A stretch of DNA of 52,101 bases from Chloroflexota bacterium. Lineage in GTDB: Bacteria > Chloroflexota > Dormibacteria > Dormibacterales > Dormibacteraceae. Under the pieces are notes generated by a model. That model saw only the letters and a program-made list of their open reading frames with translations, had not been told where the DNA came from and did no database searches. Location: the NCBI GenBank assembly GCA_005881825.1, contig VBEO01000141.1:1-52101 (forward strand), written 5' to 3'. This document shows positions 35,814-44,189 of the stretch, piece after piece. The position numbers and the translations under genes were made by a program. Position 1 is the stretch's first letter. Every line of letters starts with the position of its first letter.

Positions 35814-38375
35814 ATGGACGCGCTGCCCCCGGGCACCGTGACCTTCTTCCTGACCGACGTCGAAGGCTCGACGCGCCGTTGGGAAGAGCATCCGGACGCC
35901 ATGGGCGCGGCCATGGCGATGCACGACCAGCTGATCGGCGAGTGTCTGCGCACCCATCGAGGCCACGTGGTGGAGTCCGGCCGCGAGGGCGACAGTGTGC
36001 TGGCGGTCTTCAGCCGGGCCGGCGATGCGGTCGCCTGTGCGCTGGAGCTGCAGCGGCGGCTGGCCGGCATGACCTGGCCCGAGGGCGCGGATATTCGAAT
36101 CCGCATCGCCCTCAACACGGGCGCAGCCGAGCTCCGCGGCGGCCACTACTACGGCCAGGCCGTCTACCGCTGCGCGCGCATCCTGGCCACGGCTCACGGC
36201 GGTCAGGTCCTGGTTTCCCAGGCCACCTCCGAGCTGGTCGGCGACACCCTGCCTCAAGGCGCCGGGCTTGCCGACCTCGGCTTTCACCACCTGAAGGACC
36301 TGGATCGCCCCGAGCGCATCTTCCAGCTCGAGCATCCCGAGCTGGAGAGCAACTTCCCGGCCCTGCGGTCTCAGGACGCCTACCGTCACAACCTGCCGGC
36401 CGCGCCCAGCAGCTTCATCGACCGCCCGCGCGAGCTGGCGCAGATAAAGGAGGCCCTGGCGAGCAGCCGCATGCTCACGCTGACCGGCCCCGCCGGTTGC
36501 GGCAAGACGCGGCTGGCTCTCCAGACGGCGGCCGGCCTGGTCGAGCGCCATGCCGACGGTGTCTGGGTCGCGGAGCTGGGCGCACTCCAGAATCCGGCGC
36601 TGGTGGCGACCACGCTCCTGCACCGCCTGGGCGTCCCCGAGGAACCCGGCAGCGCACCGTCGGAGACCCTGACCGCGTACCTGCGCACGCGGCAGCTGGT
36701 GCTGATCCTCGATGACTGCGAGCACTTGGCGGACGCGGTGGCCGAACTGGCAGGTCGGCTGCTGGCGGCCGCGGCCGGGCTCCAGCTGGTGGCCACCAGC
36801 CGGCAGGCGCTGCACGTGACCGGCGAGGCGACGCTGCGCGTGCCGCCGATGGCTCTTGCCGAGGCGGTCGCGCTCTTCTCCGACCGCGCCCGTGCGGCGC
36901 GGCCCGGCCTGACGCTGGCCGGGCAGGAGGAGGTGGTGGCCGAGATCTGCCGGCGGCTGGATGGCATCCCGCTGGCGGTCGAGCTGGCGGCGGCCCGGAC
37001 CAACGTGATGTCGGCGCCGGAGATCCTGCAGCGCCTGGAGGACCGCTTCGCGCTTCTGACCACCGGTCCCCGCACGGCCGCCGCCCGTCACCGAACGCTG
37101 CAGGCGGCCATCGACTGGAGTCACGAGCTGCTGGGCGAGCCCTCGCGCATCCTCTTTCGGCGGCTCGCAGTTTTCGCGGGTGGCTTCAGGCTGGAGGCGG
37201 CCGAGAAGGTATGCGGCTTCGGGTCCCTGCGCGAGTCCTCCGTGCTCGACGAGTTGGGTGAGCTGGTCGACCAGTCCCTGGTGCAGGTCTACGACACTGC
37301 TGCCGGGACCCGCTACGCGATGCTCGACACCGTCCGGGCCTACGGGCAGGGCCAGTTGGTCGCGGCCGGCGAGAGCGAGGAGCTGGCCGGCCGCCACGCG
37401 GGCTACTTCCTGAGGGTGGCCGAAGCCGAGGGTCCCGAGTCAGCGGGCTGGCTGCAGCGGCTCGATGTCGAGGAGGCCAACCTTCGGGCCGTCTTCGAAG
37501 GCCGTCCTGAGGCCGAGGTCGAGCTGCGCCTGGCCGCCAGTCTGCGCGGCTACTGGGACGCGCGCGGTCACTCCGCCGAAGGCCGAGCCCGCCTCACGGC
37601 CGCGCTCGAGCGCGAACATCCGGACCCTGCTCTGCGGGCCACGGCTCTGCGCGGGCTGGCCTTTATGGCCTGGGCGCAGGGCGACTATGCAGCGTCCACC
37701 CGCGCCTGCGAGGAGGCGATGGGCCTCTATCGCAGCCTGGGCGATCGCGCGGGCGAGGGCATGTGCCTGCAGCAGCTGGGGCAAATCAGCTTCCAGGCCG
37801 GCGACTTCGGGCGAGCTCGCGAGCACCTGGACGCGGCCCTGGCCCTGGCCGAGGACATCGGCGACCAGCGGCTGGTCGCGCTCTGCCAGTTCCGCTCGGG
37901 GGTGCTAGCCCTTTTCGCGGGCGGTCGAGCCCAGGCGCGCCGGCTCCTGGAGGCGAGCCTGGATTCAGGGCGCCGCCAGGGCAACGAGCCTCTGGTCGTG
38001 GCGGCGCTGCTGGTGCTCGGGCACCTTGAGCTTCGCCAGCGCCGCCACGCCCGCGCCCGCGCCCGCTTCAGCGAGAGCCTTCGGGCGGCCCGCCGGCACA
38101 GCGGACCCCGACAGGTGGCGACGATGCTGGATGGCTTCGCCGCCCTGGCCGTAGCCGAGGGTCAGGCCGAACGGGCGCTGCGTTTGGCGGCCGCCGCGGA
38201 CCGGCTGCGCGAGGAGGCCGCGATAAGTCCCAACTCGCCCTTCCAGCGCGACGTGCTGGAACGCTTGCGACCGGCGCGCGAGCTGCTGAACGCGCAAGGC
38301 CTCCGGGCGGCCGATGAAGCACCGCTGGCCCGAGACGAGGCGATCGCCTACGCGCTGGGCGAGGTCACGGACTAA
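35814..38375 (+). CDS. Cyclase-like domain, NB-ARC-type ATPase and TPR regulator
   Basis: The 853-residue protein joins an N-terminal class III adenylate/guanylate cyclase-like domain (1-175), an STAND ATPase with P-loop GPAGCGKT at 225-232, LILDDCEHL as Walker B and GIPLAVELAA, and C-terminal TPR-type helices. In the cyclase domain the metal aspartates are retained (D15, D60), but the transition-state Asn is replaced by Tyr118 (AVYRCAR) while R122 remains, and no substrate-binding Lys precedes GDS. It is therefore probably a sensor rather than an active cyclase. Such proteins usually carry a DNA-binding domain; none is visible. A TAGATT lies 9 nt upstream. Confidence 0.88.
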   Translation: MDALPPGTVTFFLTDVEGSTRRWEEHPDAMGAAMAMHDQLIGECLRTHRGHVVESGREGDSVLAVFSRAGDAVACALELQRRLAGMTWPEGADIRIRIALNTGAAELRGGHYYGQAVYRCARILATAHGGQVLVSQATSELVGDTLPQGAGLADLGFHHLKDLDRPERIFQLEHPELESNFPALRSQDAYRHNLPAAPSSFIDRPRELAQIKEALASSRMLTLTGPAGCGKTRLALQTAAGLVERHADGVWVAELGALQNPALVATTLLHRLGVPEEPGSAPSETLTAYLRTRQLVLILDDCEHLADAVAELAGRLLAAAAGLQLVATSRQALHVTGEATLRVPPMALAEAVALFSDRARAARPGLTLAGQEEVVAEICRRLDGIPLAVELAAARTNVMSAPEILQRLEDRFALLTTGPRTAAARHRTLQAAIDWSHELLGEPSRILFRRLAVFAGGFRLEAAEKVCGFGSLRESSVLDELGELVDQSLVQVYDTAAGTRYAMLDTVRAYGQGQLVAAGESEELAGRHAGYFLRVAEAEGPESAGWLQRLDVEEANLRAVFEGRPEAEVELRLAASLRGYWDARGHSAEGRARLTAALEREHPDPALRATALRGLAFMAWAQGDYAASTRACEEAMGLYRSLGDRAGEGMCLQQLGQISFQAGDFGRAREHLDAALALAEDIGDQRLVALCQFRSGVLALFAGGRAQARRLLEASLDSGRRQGNEPLVVAALLVLGHLELRQRRHARARARFSESLRAARRHSGPRQVATMLDGFAALAVAEGQAERALRLAAAADRLREEAAISPNSPFQRDVLERLRPARELLNAQGLRAADEAPLARDEAIAYALGEVTD

Positions 38376-38378
38376 GCG

Positions 38379-38792
38379 CTATCCGAAGATGCAGACCCAG
38401 CCCACTCGCTCGGGCACGGCCCCGAAAGTGCGCTCGTACAGCTTGACGGTCTCCTCGAAGAGCTTCTTGTCCTTGGCGGTAGGCTCGCCATACAGGGGCG
38501 TGTGGTTGAGAAAACGGCCGAAAATGGCCTCGCAATCCGCCTCGTACTTGCGGGTGTCGAGGATGTGCAGGTGCCAGAGCTCATCGGCGTCGCGGCCGAT
38601 GGCCGTCACCGGGCCGTCGTGCTCGTGGCACAGCCGCAGGAAGTTCCGGTACCAACGCTCGGCCTCCAGGGCGCGCTCGCGCTCCCAGCCGTAGACCTCC
38701 ATCGACTTCTCGACCTGGCGCCTCAGGTCAAGCCTCTCGATCGCCGCCCGCGCTTCTTCACGCGAGCGCTTGCCATTCGAGCCCTCAGCCAT
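38379..38792 (-). CDS. Glycine-rich-domain-like (DUF1399-type) protein
   Basis: The 137-residue protein contains DELWHLHILDTRKYEADCEA and GRFLNHTPLYGEP, the His/Cys pattern of the family described as glycine-rich domain-containing-like, found in bacteria and plants. Function is unknown; the WHLH...DC...HTP residues could bind a metal. It converges on the cyclase-ATPase gene with a 3-bp gap and is divergent from the AhpD-like gene, 45 bp away. Confidence 0.75.
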   Translation of the reverse strand: MAEGSNGKRSREEARAAIERLDLRRQVEKSMEVYGWERERALEAERWYRNFLRLCHEHDGPVTAIGRDADELWHLHILDTRKYEADCEAIFGRFLNHTPLYGEPTAKDKKLFEETVKLYERTFGAVPERVGWVCIFG

Positions 38793-38825
38793 CTGCCATC
38801 CCCCAACTTGCGCCGCCGCGGGTGC

Positions 38826-38831
38826 TATAGC
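38826..38831 (+). promoter_or_regulatory. -10-like element, leaderless start
   Basis: TATAGC lies exactly 6 nt before ATG 38838 of the AhpD-like gene, supporting this ATG over the out-of-frame ATG five bases earlier. Confidence 0.5.
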
Positions 38832-38837
38832 AATGGT

Positions 38838-39410
38838 ATGAGCACCCGCATCGAACCGCCACGCCGCTATCCCTGGTGGTCGTGGCTGGCCTTCCGCGAG
38901 GCACAGCGCAGCAGCGGCCGCGTCCCCGACCCCTGGCGCATCCTGGCCCGCCGGCCTCGCCTCCTCTTCGGCACCGTCGCTTACGAGTGGGCGATTCTCA
39001 AGACCCCGCGCCTGCGCCGGCGGCTCAGGATGCTGGCCTCGGTGCGGGTCTCGAGCTTGATCGGCTGCCACTGGTGAATGGACATCGGGTCTGCCTTGAG
39101 CAGGCAAGCGGGTATCAGCGAGCACGAGCTGGCGGAGCTGCCCAGCTACCGGACCAGTGACGCCTTCGATGAGCTCGACCGCCAGGTCATCGAGCTGGCC
39201 GAACGTCTGACTGCCACGCCGGCGGACGTACCTGATGAGCTGTATGGGCGCCTGCGCCAGGCGATCGGCGAGGACGCACTGGTCGAACTGGCGGCCGAGA
39301 TCGCCTGGGAGAACTACAGGGCGCGCTTCAACCGCGCCTTCGACCTCCAGGCGCAGGGCTACAGCGAGGGAGGCTTCTGCGTGCTGCCCGCACGCACGCC
39401 TACGCCCTAG
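38838..39410 (+). CDS. AhpD/carboxymuconolactone-decarboxylase-like protein with in-frame TGA (selenoprotein candidate)
   Basis: If TGA at 39075-39077 is read as an amino acid, the frame gives 190 residues of an AhpD-like thiol oxidoreductase: an N-terminal helical region, the active-site block RVSSLIGCHW-x-MDIGSALSRQAG, and the family's C-terminal WENYRARFNRAFDLQAQGYSEG. Homologues have Cys-x-x-Cys here (typically GCxWCMDxG); this gene has C77-H-W-TGA80. No other stop, frameshift or loss is seen, and both halves are well conserved. A hairpin follows at 39089-39109. Selenocysteine at the resolving position is plausible, since AhpD-like selenoproteins are known. Alternatives are a nonsense mutation, a sequencing error, or reinitiation at the ATG directly after TGA. 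Confidence 0.75.
39089..39109 (+). promoter_or_regulatory. SECIS-like hairpin downstream of the in-frame TGA
   Basis: TGCCT (39092-39096) pairs with AGGCA (39102-39106) around the loop TGAGC. The stem extends past one C-A mismatch to 39089-39109. The loop begins 19 nt after the TGA and has G as its second base, which fits published bacterial SECIS constraints as I know them. It is short and could occur by chance in GC-rich sequence. Confidence 0.45.
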
Positions 39411-39658
39411 AAGTCGTCGTCGTCGCCGCCGAAGCCGCCCTCGTCGCCGCCGAAGCCGCCCTCGTCATCGCCGCCCGCATCGAAATCGGAGCCGAAGTCG
39501 TCGGAGTCGTCGGAGCGCTGGGTCGCGAAGGTGCTGACGAGGCGCCGCAGGCCTCGGGCGCCGCAGTGGCGGCAGGGCGGGTCGGGCGCATCCCAGCGCG
39601 GCAGCAGGGCCGAGGAGCGCTGGCCGCACTTCTCGCAGCGGTACTCGTAGATAGGCAC
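39407..39658 (-). CDS. FmdB-family zinc ribbon protein
   Basis: The 83-residue protein starts with MPIYEYRCEKCG, the FmdB hallmark, and has a second CRHCG pair, making a CxxC...CxxC zinc ribbon. Its C-terminal half is an acidic Gly/Asp/Phe tail with a 21-nt tandem repeat encoding GGFGGDE. Family members are small regulatory or chaperone-like proteins. GTG start; its end overlaps the AhpD-like gene by 4 bp. Confidence 0.88.
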   Translation of the reverse strand: MPIYEYRCEKCGQRSSALLPRWDAPDPPCRHCGARGLRRLVSTFATQRSDDSDDFGSDFDAGGDDEGGFGGDEGGFGGDDDDF

Positions 39659-39663
39659 TTGCC

Positions 39664-39669
39664 TAGGAT
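39664..39669 (+). promoter_or_regulatory. -10-like element, leaderless start
   Basis: TAGGAT is exactly 6 nt before GTG 39676. The gap to the divergent fmdB start is only 17 bp, so the fmdB promoter must overlap it. Confidence 0.5.
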
Positions 39670-39675
39670 TTTGCC

Positions 39676-40632
39676 GTGATCCCGCCGGCGCGGGTGCGGA
39701 AGGCGGCCGAGCGCGCGGCGCCCTTCGTCCTGCGCACCCCGCTGCTGCCCCTGCCGGGCCGCCGCTGGCTGAAGCTGGAATGCCTGCAGCCGACCGGCAG
39801 CTTCAAGGTGCGCGGCTACTTCGCCGCCGCGCTGGCGCTCGCCGAGGCCGGGCGCCGCCGCGGCCTGCTTACCGTGAGCGCCGGTAACGCCGCCGCCGGT
39901 TGTGCGTATGCCGCCCATCGCCTCGGCGTCCCCTGCCGAGTTGTGATGGTGGAGAGCGCACCCGCGCCCAAGGTCGAGGCCGTGCGCCGCTGGGGCGCGG
40001 AGCCGCGCTTTCTGCCTCGTGAGGACCTCTTCGCCTGGATGGCGGACCGGGGCTGGGAATCCGAGTCCGAAGCGTTCATCCATCCCCACACCGACGAAGA
40101 GCTCGCCGCCGGCCACGGCGGCCTCGGCCTGGAGCTGCTGGAGGAGCTGCCCGATCTGGGCCGGGTGCTGGTCCCCGTCGGGGGCGGCGGCCTGGTGAGC
40201 GGCGTGGCCGCGGCCGTGAAGGGCACCCGGCCCGAGGTCGAGGTGGTCGGAGTGATGTCCGACGGCTATCCGCTCTGGCCGCGGGCTCTGGAGCTGGGCG
40301 GCGATCCGCACCTGCGGCCGGAGACCATTGCAGACGGCACCGCGGCGCCTTTCAACGCGCTGATGTTCGAGCGCCTGCGCGAGTGCGTCGATCGCTGGGT
40401 GGTGGTGCCGGAGCCGCGGCTGCGCGCCGCCATCCCCGAGCTGGCGGCGGCCGGCAAGGTGGTCGCGGAGGGGGCGGGGGCGCTGGCCTACGCGGCCCTC
40501 GAGCAGCTGCCGGAAGACCGGCCGACCGTCGCCATCGTCAGCGGCGGCAATGTCGACCCGGCGCTGCTGACTGAGCTGTTAGGGACGCAGCCCTCAGGCG
40601 GGCCGGTCCAGCACGCCGTCGGCGGCCACTAA
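39676..40632 (+). CDS. PLP-dependent threonine/serine dehydratase-like enzyme
   Basis: The 318-residue fold-type II PLP enzyme has the Schiff-base lysine in GSFKVRG (K44), the SAGNAAAG loop in place of the usual SxGNHxQ, and the phosphate-binding PVGGGGLVSG. This places it with threonine ammonia-lyase, serine racemase and related enzymes; the missing His-Gln after GN suggests a divergent substrate. It has no regulatory ACT domain. Leaderless GTG start. It overlaps the convergent Nudix gene by 39 bp. Confidence 0.88.
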   Translation: MIPPARVRKAAERAAPFVLRTPLLPLPGRRWLKLECLQPTGSFKVRGYFAAALALAEAGRRRGLLTVSAGNAAAGCAYAAHRLGVPCRVVMVESAPAPKVEAVRRWGAEPRFLPREDLFAWMADRGWESESEAFIHPHTDEELAAGHGGLGLELLEELPDLGRVLVPVGGGGLVSGVAAAVKGTRPEVEVVGVMSDGYPLWPRALELGGDPHLRPETIADGTAAPFNALMFERLRECVDRWVVVPEPRLRAAIPELAAAGKVVAEGAGALAYAALEQLPEDRPTVAIVSGGNVDPALLTELLGTQPSGGPVQHAVGGH

Positions 40633-41013
40633 GTTCAGAGCCGCCTGGTCGCGCCGGCTGCTGAGCAGGAGCGCACCCTTGGCCGGCGAGACCCAGCGCA
40701 GCTGGTCGGCCTCCGCATTGGGGCGGAAGCGCCCGCGCCGGAAGGCCATCCACCAATAGGCGGCCACATTCAGGGCGCCGTCGGGGTCCGTGACTACCAC
40801 CGAGCCGAGGGGCCGGCCGCATTTGAAATGGAGGCCGCTTTCCTCGGCGACCTCCCGGATGGCGGCCGCACGCAGGCTTTCGCCCGGTAGCGGACGGCCC
40901 TTGGGCAGCGACCAGCGGCGGCTGTCAGGGTGCCGGACGACGGCCACTTCGATCCCCGATTCGGCCGGCCGCCAGAGGATCCCGCCGGCCGAGACTCGCC
41001 GGACTCGCGCCAC
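40594..41013 (-). CDS. Nudix hydrolase
   Basis: The 139-residue protein has a complete Nudix box starting at G39 (GRPLPGE, then REVAEESG at 53-60), with the catalytic Glu pair 57-58. The MutT-like fold begins with SAGGILWRP. Substrate is not predictable. It lies 37 bp downstream of the threonine aldolase gene on the same strand. Confidence 0.92.
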   Translation of the reverse strand: MARVRRVSAGGILWRPAESGIEVAVVRHPDSRRWSLPKGRPLPGESLRAAAIREVAEESGLHFKCGRPLGSVVVTDPDGALNVAAYWWMAFRRGRFRPNAEADQLRWVSPAKGALLLSSRRDQAALNLVAADGVLDRPA

Positions 41014-41050
41014 TTCGGGTGAGAAGGCTACCCAAAGTGGCCTGGCGACG

Positions 41051-41965
41051 CTACCCGGCTAAAACCTCGGTGCAAACCTCGAGCGCCCTCTGCACGTCGG
41101 CCGCCGTGATCCCGTAGCGCGTAACGAAGCGGACTCGCCCATTGCCGCCGCCGCCCTTCAGGCCGCGCTCCGCACAGGCCTTGAGGAACTGCTCGGCGGG
41201 CATCGAGGTCAGCTCGAAGATGACCAGGTTGGTCTGGACTCGATCCAGATCGATGCGCACGCCGGGGAGCTCGGAAAGGCCCTCGGCCAGGGTGCGCGCG
41301 TTGGCGTGGTCGGTGGCCAGGTGGTCGACGCCCTTCTCCAATGCCTGCAAACCGCCCGCCGCGAGCACACCGGCCTCGCGCCAGCCGCCGCCCACCATCT
41401 TCCGCCAGCGGGCCGCGCGGTCGATGACCTCGGCCGGGCCACACAGGATCGAGCCGACGGGGGCGCCCAGGCCCTTGGAAACGCAGAAGGTGACTGTGTC
41501 CGCCGGAGCCGCGACCTCGGCCGGCGTGGCGCCGCTCGCCAGTGCGGTGTGGGTGTTCTCGATCGTGACCCCGCCCGTGAGCGGCTGGTGGTAGTCGTTT
41601 TTCGGGCGGAAGGCCGCCTCGACCTGGCTCCGCGTCATCACGCCCCGCTCGGTGGTGAGCGGACGCACCTGGATGCCGCCCAGCGTGGCCGTGCCGGCGC
41701 CTTCATAGAGGAAGACGTGGGATTGGTCGTCGGCGATCAGCTCCTTGCCGGCGGGGACCTGGGCCAGGATGCCGAGCAGGTTGCCCATGGTGCCGCTGGC
41801 CACGAAGAGTCCCGCCTCCTTGCCCACCGCGGCCGCCGCGCTCTCCTGAAGCCGGTTGATGGTGGGGTCTTCGCCGAAAACGTCGTCGCCCAGCTCGGCG
41901 TCGGCCATGGCGCGGCGCATCTCTGGCGTGGGCATGGTCAGGGTGTCGGAGCGCATGTCGACCAC
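41051..41965 (-). CDS. Low-specificity threonine aldolase-like enzyme with internal deletion
   Basis: The protein has the PLP-lyase features MVDMRSDTLT, FVASGTMGN, IADDQSHVF and CVSKGLGAPVGS with the PLP lysine K164. After ENTH at residues 136-139 (about 41548) it jumps to ALASGATPAEV. The stretch usually between them, including the LHLDGAR segment whose Asp contacts the PLP pyridine nitrogen, is absent, about 35-40 residues with frame kept. At 304 residues it is correspondingly short. Either this copy is inactive or the assembly lost about 110 bp. GTG 41965, divergent from the amidohydrolase with a 20-bp gap. Confidence 0.85.
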   Translation of the reverse strand: MVDMRSDTLTMPTPEMRRAMADAELGDDVFGEDPTINRLQESAAAAVGKEAGLFVASGTMGNLLGILAQVPAGKELIADDQSHVFLYEGAGTATLGGIQVRPLTTERGVMTRSQVEAAFRPKNDYHQPLTGGVTIENTHTALASGATPAEVAAPADTVTFCVSKGLGAPVGSILCGPAEVIDRAARWRKMVGGGWREAGVLAAGGLQALEKGVDHLATDHANARTLAEGLSELPGVRIDLDRVQTNLVIFELTSMPAEQFLKACAERGLKGGGGNGRVRFVTRYGITAADVQRALEVCTEVLAG

Positions 41966-41972
41966 GGCTGAA

Positions 41973-41978
41973 TACTGT
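41973..41978. promoter_or_regulatory. Symmetrical bidirectional -10 element
   Basis: The 20-bp gap holds atactgtat. It reads TACTGT on the plus strand (7 nt before GTG 41986) and TACAGT on the minus strand (8 nt before GTG 41965), so both divergent genes could start from one symmetrical site without leaders. Confidence 0.5.
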
Positions 41979-41985
41979 ATCGACG

Positions 41986-43530
41986 GTGAGGGCGGACCTC
42001 CTGCTGCGGGGCGGTGCCGTCCATCCGCTGGGGCGCTTCGGCGCCCGCGCCGTCACCCACCTGGCCGTCGCCGGCGAGACGGTGCTGGCGGTGGGGGGCC
42101 GCGACCTGGAGAGCCTGCGCGGTCCGCGCACGCGGGTCGTCGAGCTCGAGGGCCGCTGCGTGCTGCCCGGCTTCGACGACGCGCACGCGCACGTCGTCTA
42201 CTACGGCCTCACCTCGTTCGGCGCCGACCTGACAGGCAGCCGCAGCCTGGCCGAGCTCTGGGACCGCATCCGGCGCGTGCACGCGCGCCTGGCGCCCGGC
42301 CGCTGGCTGGTTGCCCGCGGTTACTCGGCGGTCGAGCTGGCGGAGGGCCGCCCTCCGGTCCGCGAGGAGCTGGACGCGGTGGTCGGGGATCGCCCGATGT
42401 ATGCGGACGAGCGCGGCGGCCACAGCCGGGTGGCGAGCACTGCGGCGCTGGCGCTGGCCGGGCTCGGTCCGGCCACGCCGGACCCGGTGGGCGGCTCGCT
42501 CGGACGCCGGCCGGACGGCTCGCTCGACGGACGCCTGATCGAATCGGCCATGCGCCTGGTGTCAGACCACCAGCCGCCGCCCGATTTCCAGGAGCGGATG
42601 ACGGGCATCCTGCGCTGCCAGCGCCTGCTCCTGAGCCGCGGCATCACCGCGGTGGGCGCCGCGGTCAACCGCGGCTTTGCCGACGATCTGGCCGCTTTCC
42701 AGGAGCTCGCGGACCGGGGCCGCCTCAAGCTGCGGGTCAACGAGTTCCTGTCCTGGGAGCTGCTGCCGGCGGCAGGCGGGCTGGGCCTGCGCCGTGGCTT
42801 CGGCGGGGGCCGCGTCCGCGCGGGCCCCATCAAGGTGTTCGTGGACGGCGGCGCCGCGGCCGGCGCGGTGGCCTTGCGGGGCGCTGCCGACCAACTGTGG
42901 CGCACGCCGCCCGAGGACCTGAAGCGGCTGGTCGCCGAAGCCTCCGCGGCCGGACTGCAGGTCGCCGCTCACGCGGTGGGCGACGGCGCCATCGCGGCTT
43001 TCTGCGACGCCGTGGAGGCTGCCGGCCCGGCCGGGTCACGGCTGCGCCACCGGGTCGAGCACTGCACCGCCTGTCCGCCCGACCTCCAGGCCCGGCTGGC
43101 GCGCCTGGGCATGGCCGCGGTCATGCAGCCGCTCTTCGCGAGCGTCGGCCGCAGCCGCGCCGGAGGCGCCTTCCCCGATGCCCTGCGGCCGCACCTGGCC
43201 GCCCACCGGGCGCTGCTGCGGGCAGGCGTGCCGCTGGCCTTCAGCTCGGATCTACCGGTGGTGGCGGACCCCGACCCGTGGGCGGGTATCGCGGCGGCCG
43301 TCAACGATCCGCAGGGCGCGCTGACGCTGCTGCAGGCGCTGCGCGCTTACACCGCGGGCGGAGCCTACGTCGCTTTTGCCGAGCGCGAGCGCGGAACGCT
43401 GGAGACGGGCAAGCTGGCGGACTTCCAGGTCCTGGACGCCGATCCTTTCCGAGTGCCCTCCGAAAAATGGCCGGGGCTCCGGCCCTCCGCCGTGGCGGTG
43501 GGTGGAGCCCCGGTTTGGGGAGCTTTCTAA
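41986..43530 (+). CDS. Amidohydrolase family 3 (YtcJ-like)
   Basis: The 514-residue protein is a metal-dependent hydrolase of the amidohydrolase superfamily: LPGFDDAHAHV with the first metal histidines, VFVDGGAAAG, AAHAVGDGAI, RVEHC and FSSDLPVV carry the usual metal and catalytic residues, and the C-terminal GTLETGKLADFQVLD is typical. YtcJ-like members have broad or unknown substrates. GTG start looks leaderless. Its TAA and the TAA of the opposite gene both lie inside the near-palindrome TAACC-CGG-GGTTA (43528-43540). Confidence 0.9.
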   Translation: MRADLLLRGGAVHPLGRFGARAVTHLAVAGETVLAVGGRDLESLRGPRTRVVELEGRCVLPGFDDAHAHVVYYGLTSFGADLTGSRSLAELWDRIRRVHARLAPGRWLVARGYSAVELAEGRPPVREELDAVVGDRPMYADERGGHSRVASTAALALAGLGPATPDPVGGSLGRRPDGSLDGRLIESAMRLVSDHQPPPDFQERMTGILRCQRLLLSRGITAVGAAVNRGFADDLAAFQELADRGRLKLRVNEFLSWELLPAAGGLGLRRGFGGGRVRAGPIKVFVDGGAAAGAVALRGAADQLWRTPPEDLKRLVAEASAAGLQVAAHAVGDGAIAAFCDAVEAAGPAGSRLRHRVEHCTACPPDLQARLARLGMAAVMQPLFASVGRSRAGGAFPDALRPHLAAHRALLRAGVPLAFSSDLPVVADPDPWAGIAAAVNDPQGALTLLQALRAYTAGGAYVAFAERERGTLETGKLADFQVLDADPFRVPSEKWPGLRPSAVAVGGAPVWGAF

Positions 43531-43537
43531 CCCGGGG

Positions 43538-44143
43538 TTAGGAGGAGCTTTCGGTCGTGGAGGGGGTGCTCGACGGGGTCGAGCTGGAGCGCCGGCTGCG
43601 GCTGCGGGTGGACGTCGAGCGGCTGCGGGTGGACGTTGAGCGGGCGCGGGTGGTGCGCGACCGGCTGCCGGCGCCGGTGGCGCGCCGGGCCGTGGAACGC
43701 GCGCGGCCTGCCGTCGAGGAGGCCGCCGAACTGGCGCGGCGCCGGGTCGAGGTGGTCGCGCGCTTGGCTCGGGTGGTGGTCCGCTTGGCGGCCGTCCGGC
43801 CGCGGGAGGCCGTCGACGAGGCGCGGCGGCGCGTCGTGCCGGCGGCACGCGAGGTGGTGCGGCGGGCGCTGGACGCGGTGCGGCCGGCGCTGGCGGCGGC
43901 GCTCCGGGTGAGGCGCTCGACCTCGCGCGTCAGGCGCTCGATCTGACGCTGCAGCTGCTCGACCACGCCGCGGTCGGCAACTCTGCTGAGCTGCTTGTCG
44001 ACCGTCTTGCGCAGGTCCTTGTACTGCTTGTCGGCCTGCTTCCGCCATTCGGCGGGAATGCTCTTCTGAGCTTGCTTGATCGCACTGCGAGCCTGGCTCG
44101 TCAGGCCCTTGGATGACGCACGCTTGCGGGTGGTTTTTGCCAT
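43538..44143 (-). CDS. Coiled-coil protein with histone H1-like tail
   Basis: The 201-residue protein has a helical N-terminal half (IPAEWRKQADKQYKDLRKT, then QLQRQIERLTREVERLTRS) and a C-terminal half of only Ala, Arg, Ser, Thr and Gly, like bacterial histone H1-like tails. PhaF-type polyhydroxyalkanoate granule proteins have the same architecture, and the divergent gene is phaR, so a granule or nucleoid-linking role is plausible; the coiled coil is not a clear phasin domain. The tail is encoded by 21-nt tandem repeats near 43605-43650. Confidence 0.7.
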   Translation of the reverse strand: MAKTTRKRASSKGLTSQARSAIKQAQKSIPAEWRKQADKQYKDLRKTVDKQLSRVADRGVVEQLQRQIERLTREVERLTRSAAASAGRTASSARRTTSRAAGTTRRRASSTASRGRTAAKRTTTRAKRATTSTRRRASSAASSTAGRARSTARRATGAGSRSRTTRARSTSTRSRSTSTRSRSRRSSSTPSSTPSTTESSS

Positions 44144-44189
44144 TAGGCTGGTTTCCCCCTATGCAGGTAGTGGGCGACGCGACACATCA

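Noticed and set aside
34683-38375. Crp/Fnr regulator and cyclase-like protein as a cAMP signalling pair
   Set aside because: The cyclase domain lacks key residues and the genes are on opposite strands with a terminated gene between them.
39078-39410. Separate gene starting at the ATG right after the in-frame TGA
   Set aside because: It would begin in the middle of the AhpD-like active site with no promoter or Shine-Dalgarno; the two halves form one family-length protein.
39420-39475. Tandem 21-nt units, possible CRISPR or satellite
   Set aside because: They are in-frame coding repeats (GGFGGDE) of the FmdB tail with no spacers.
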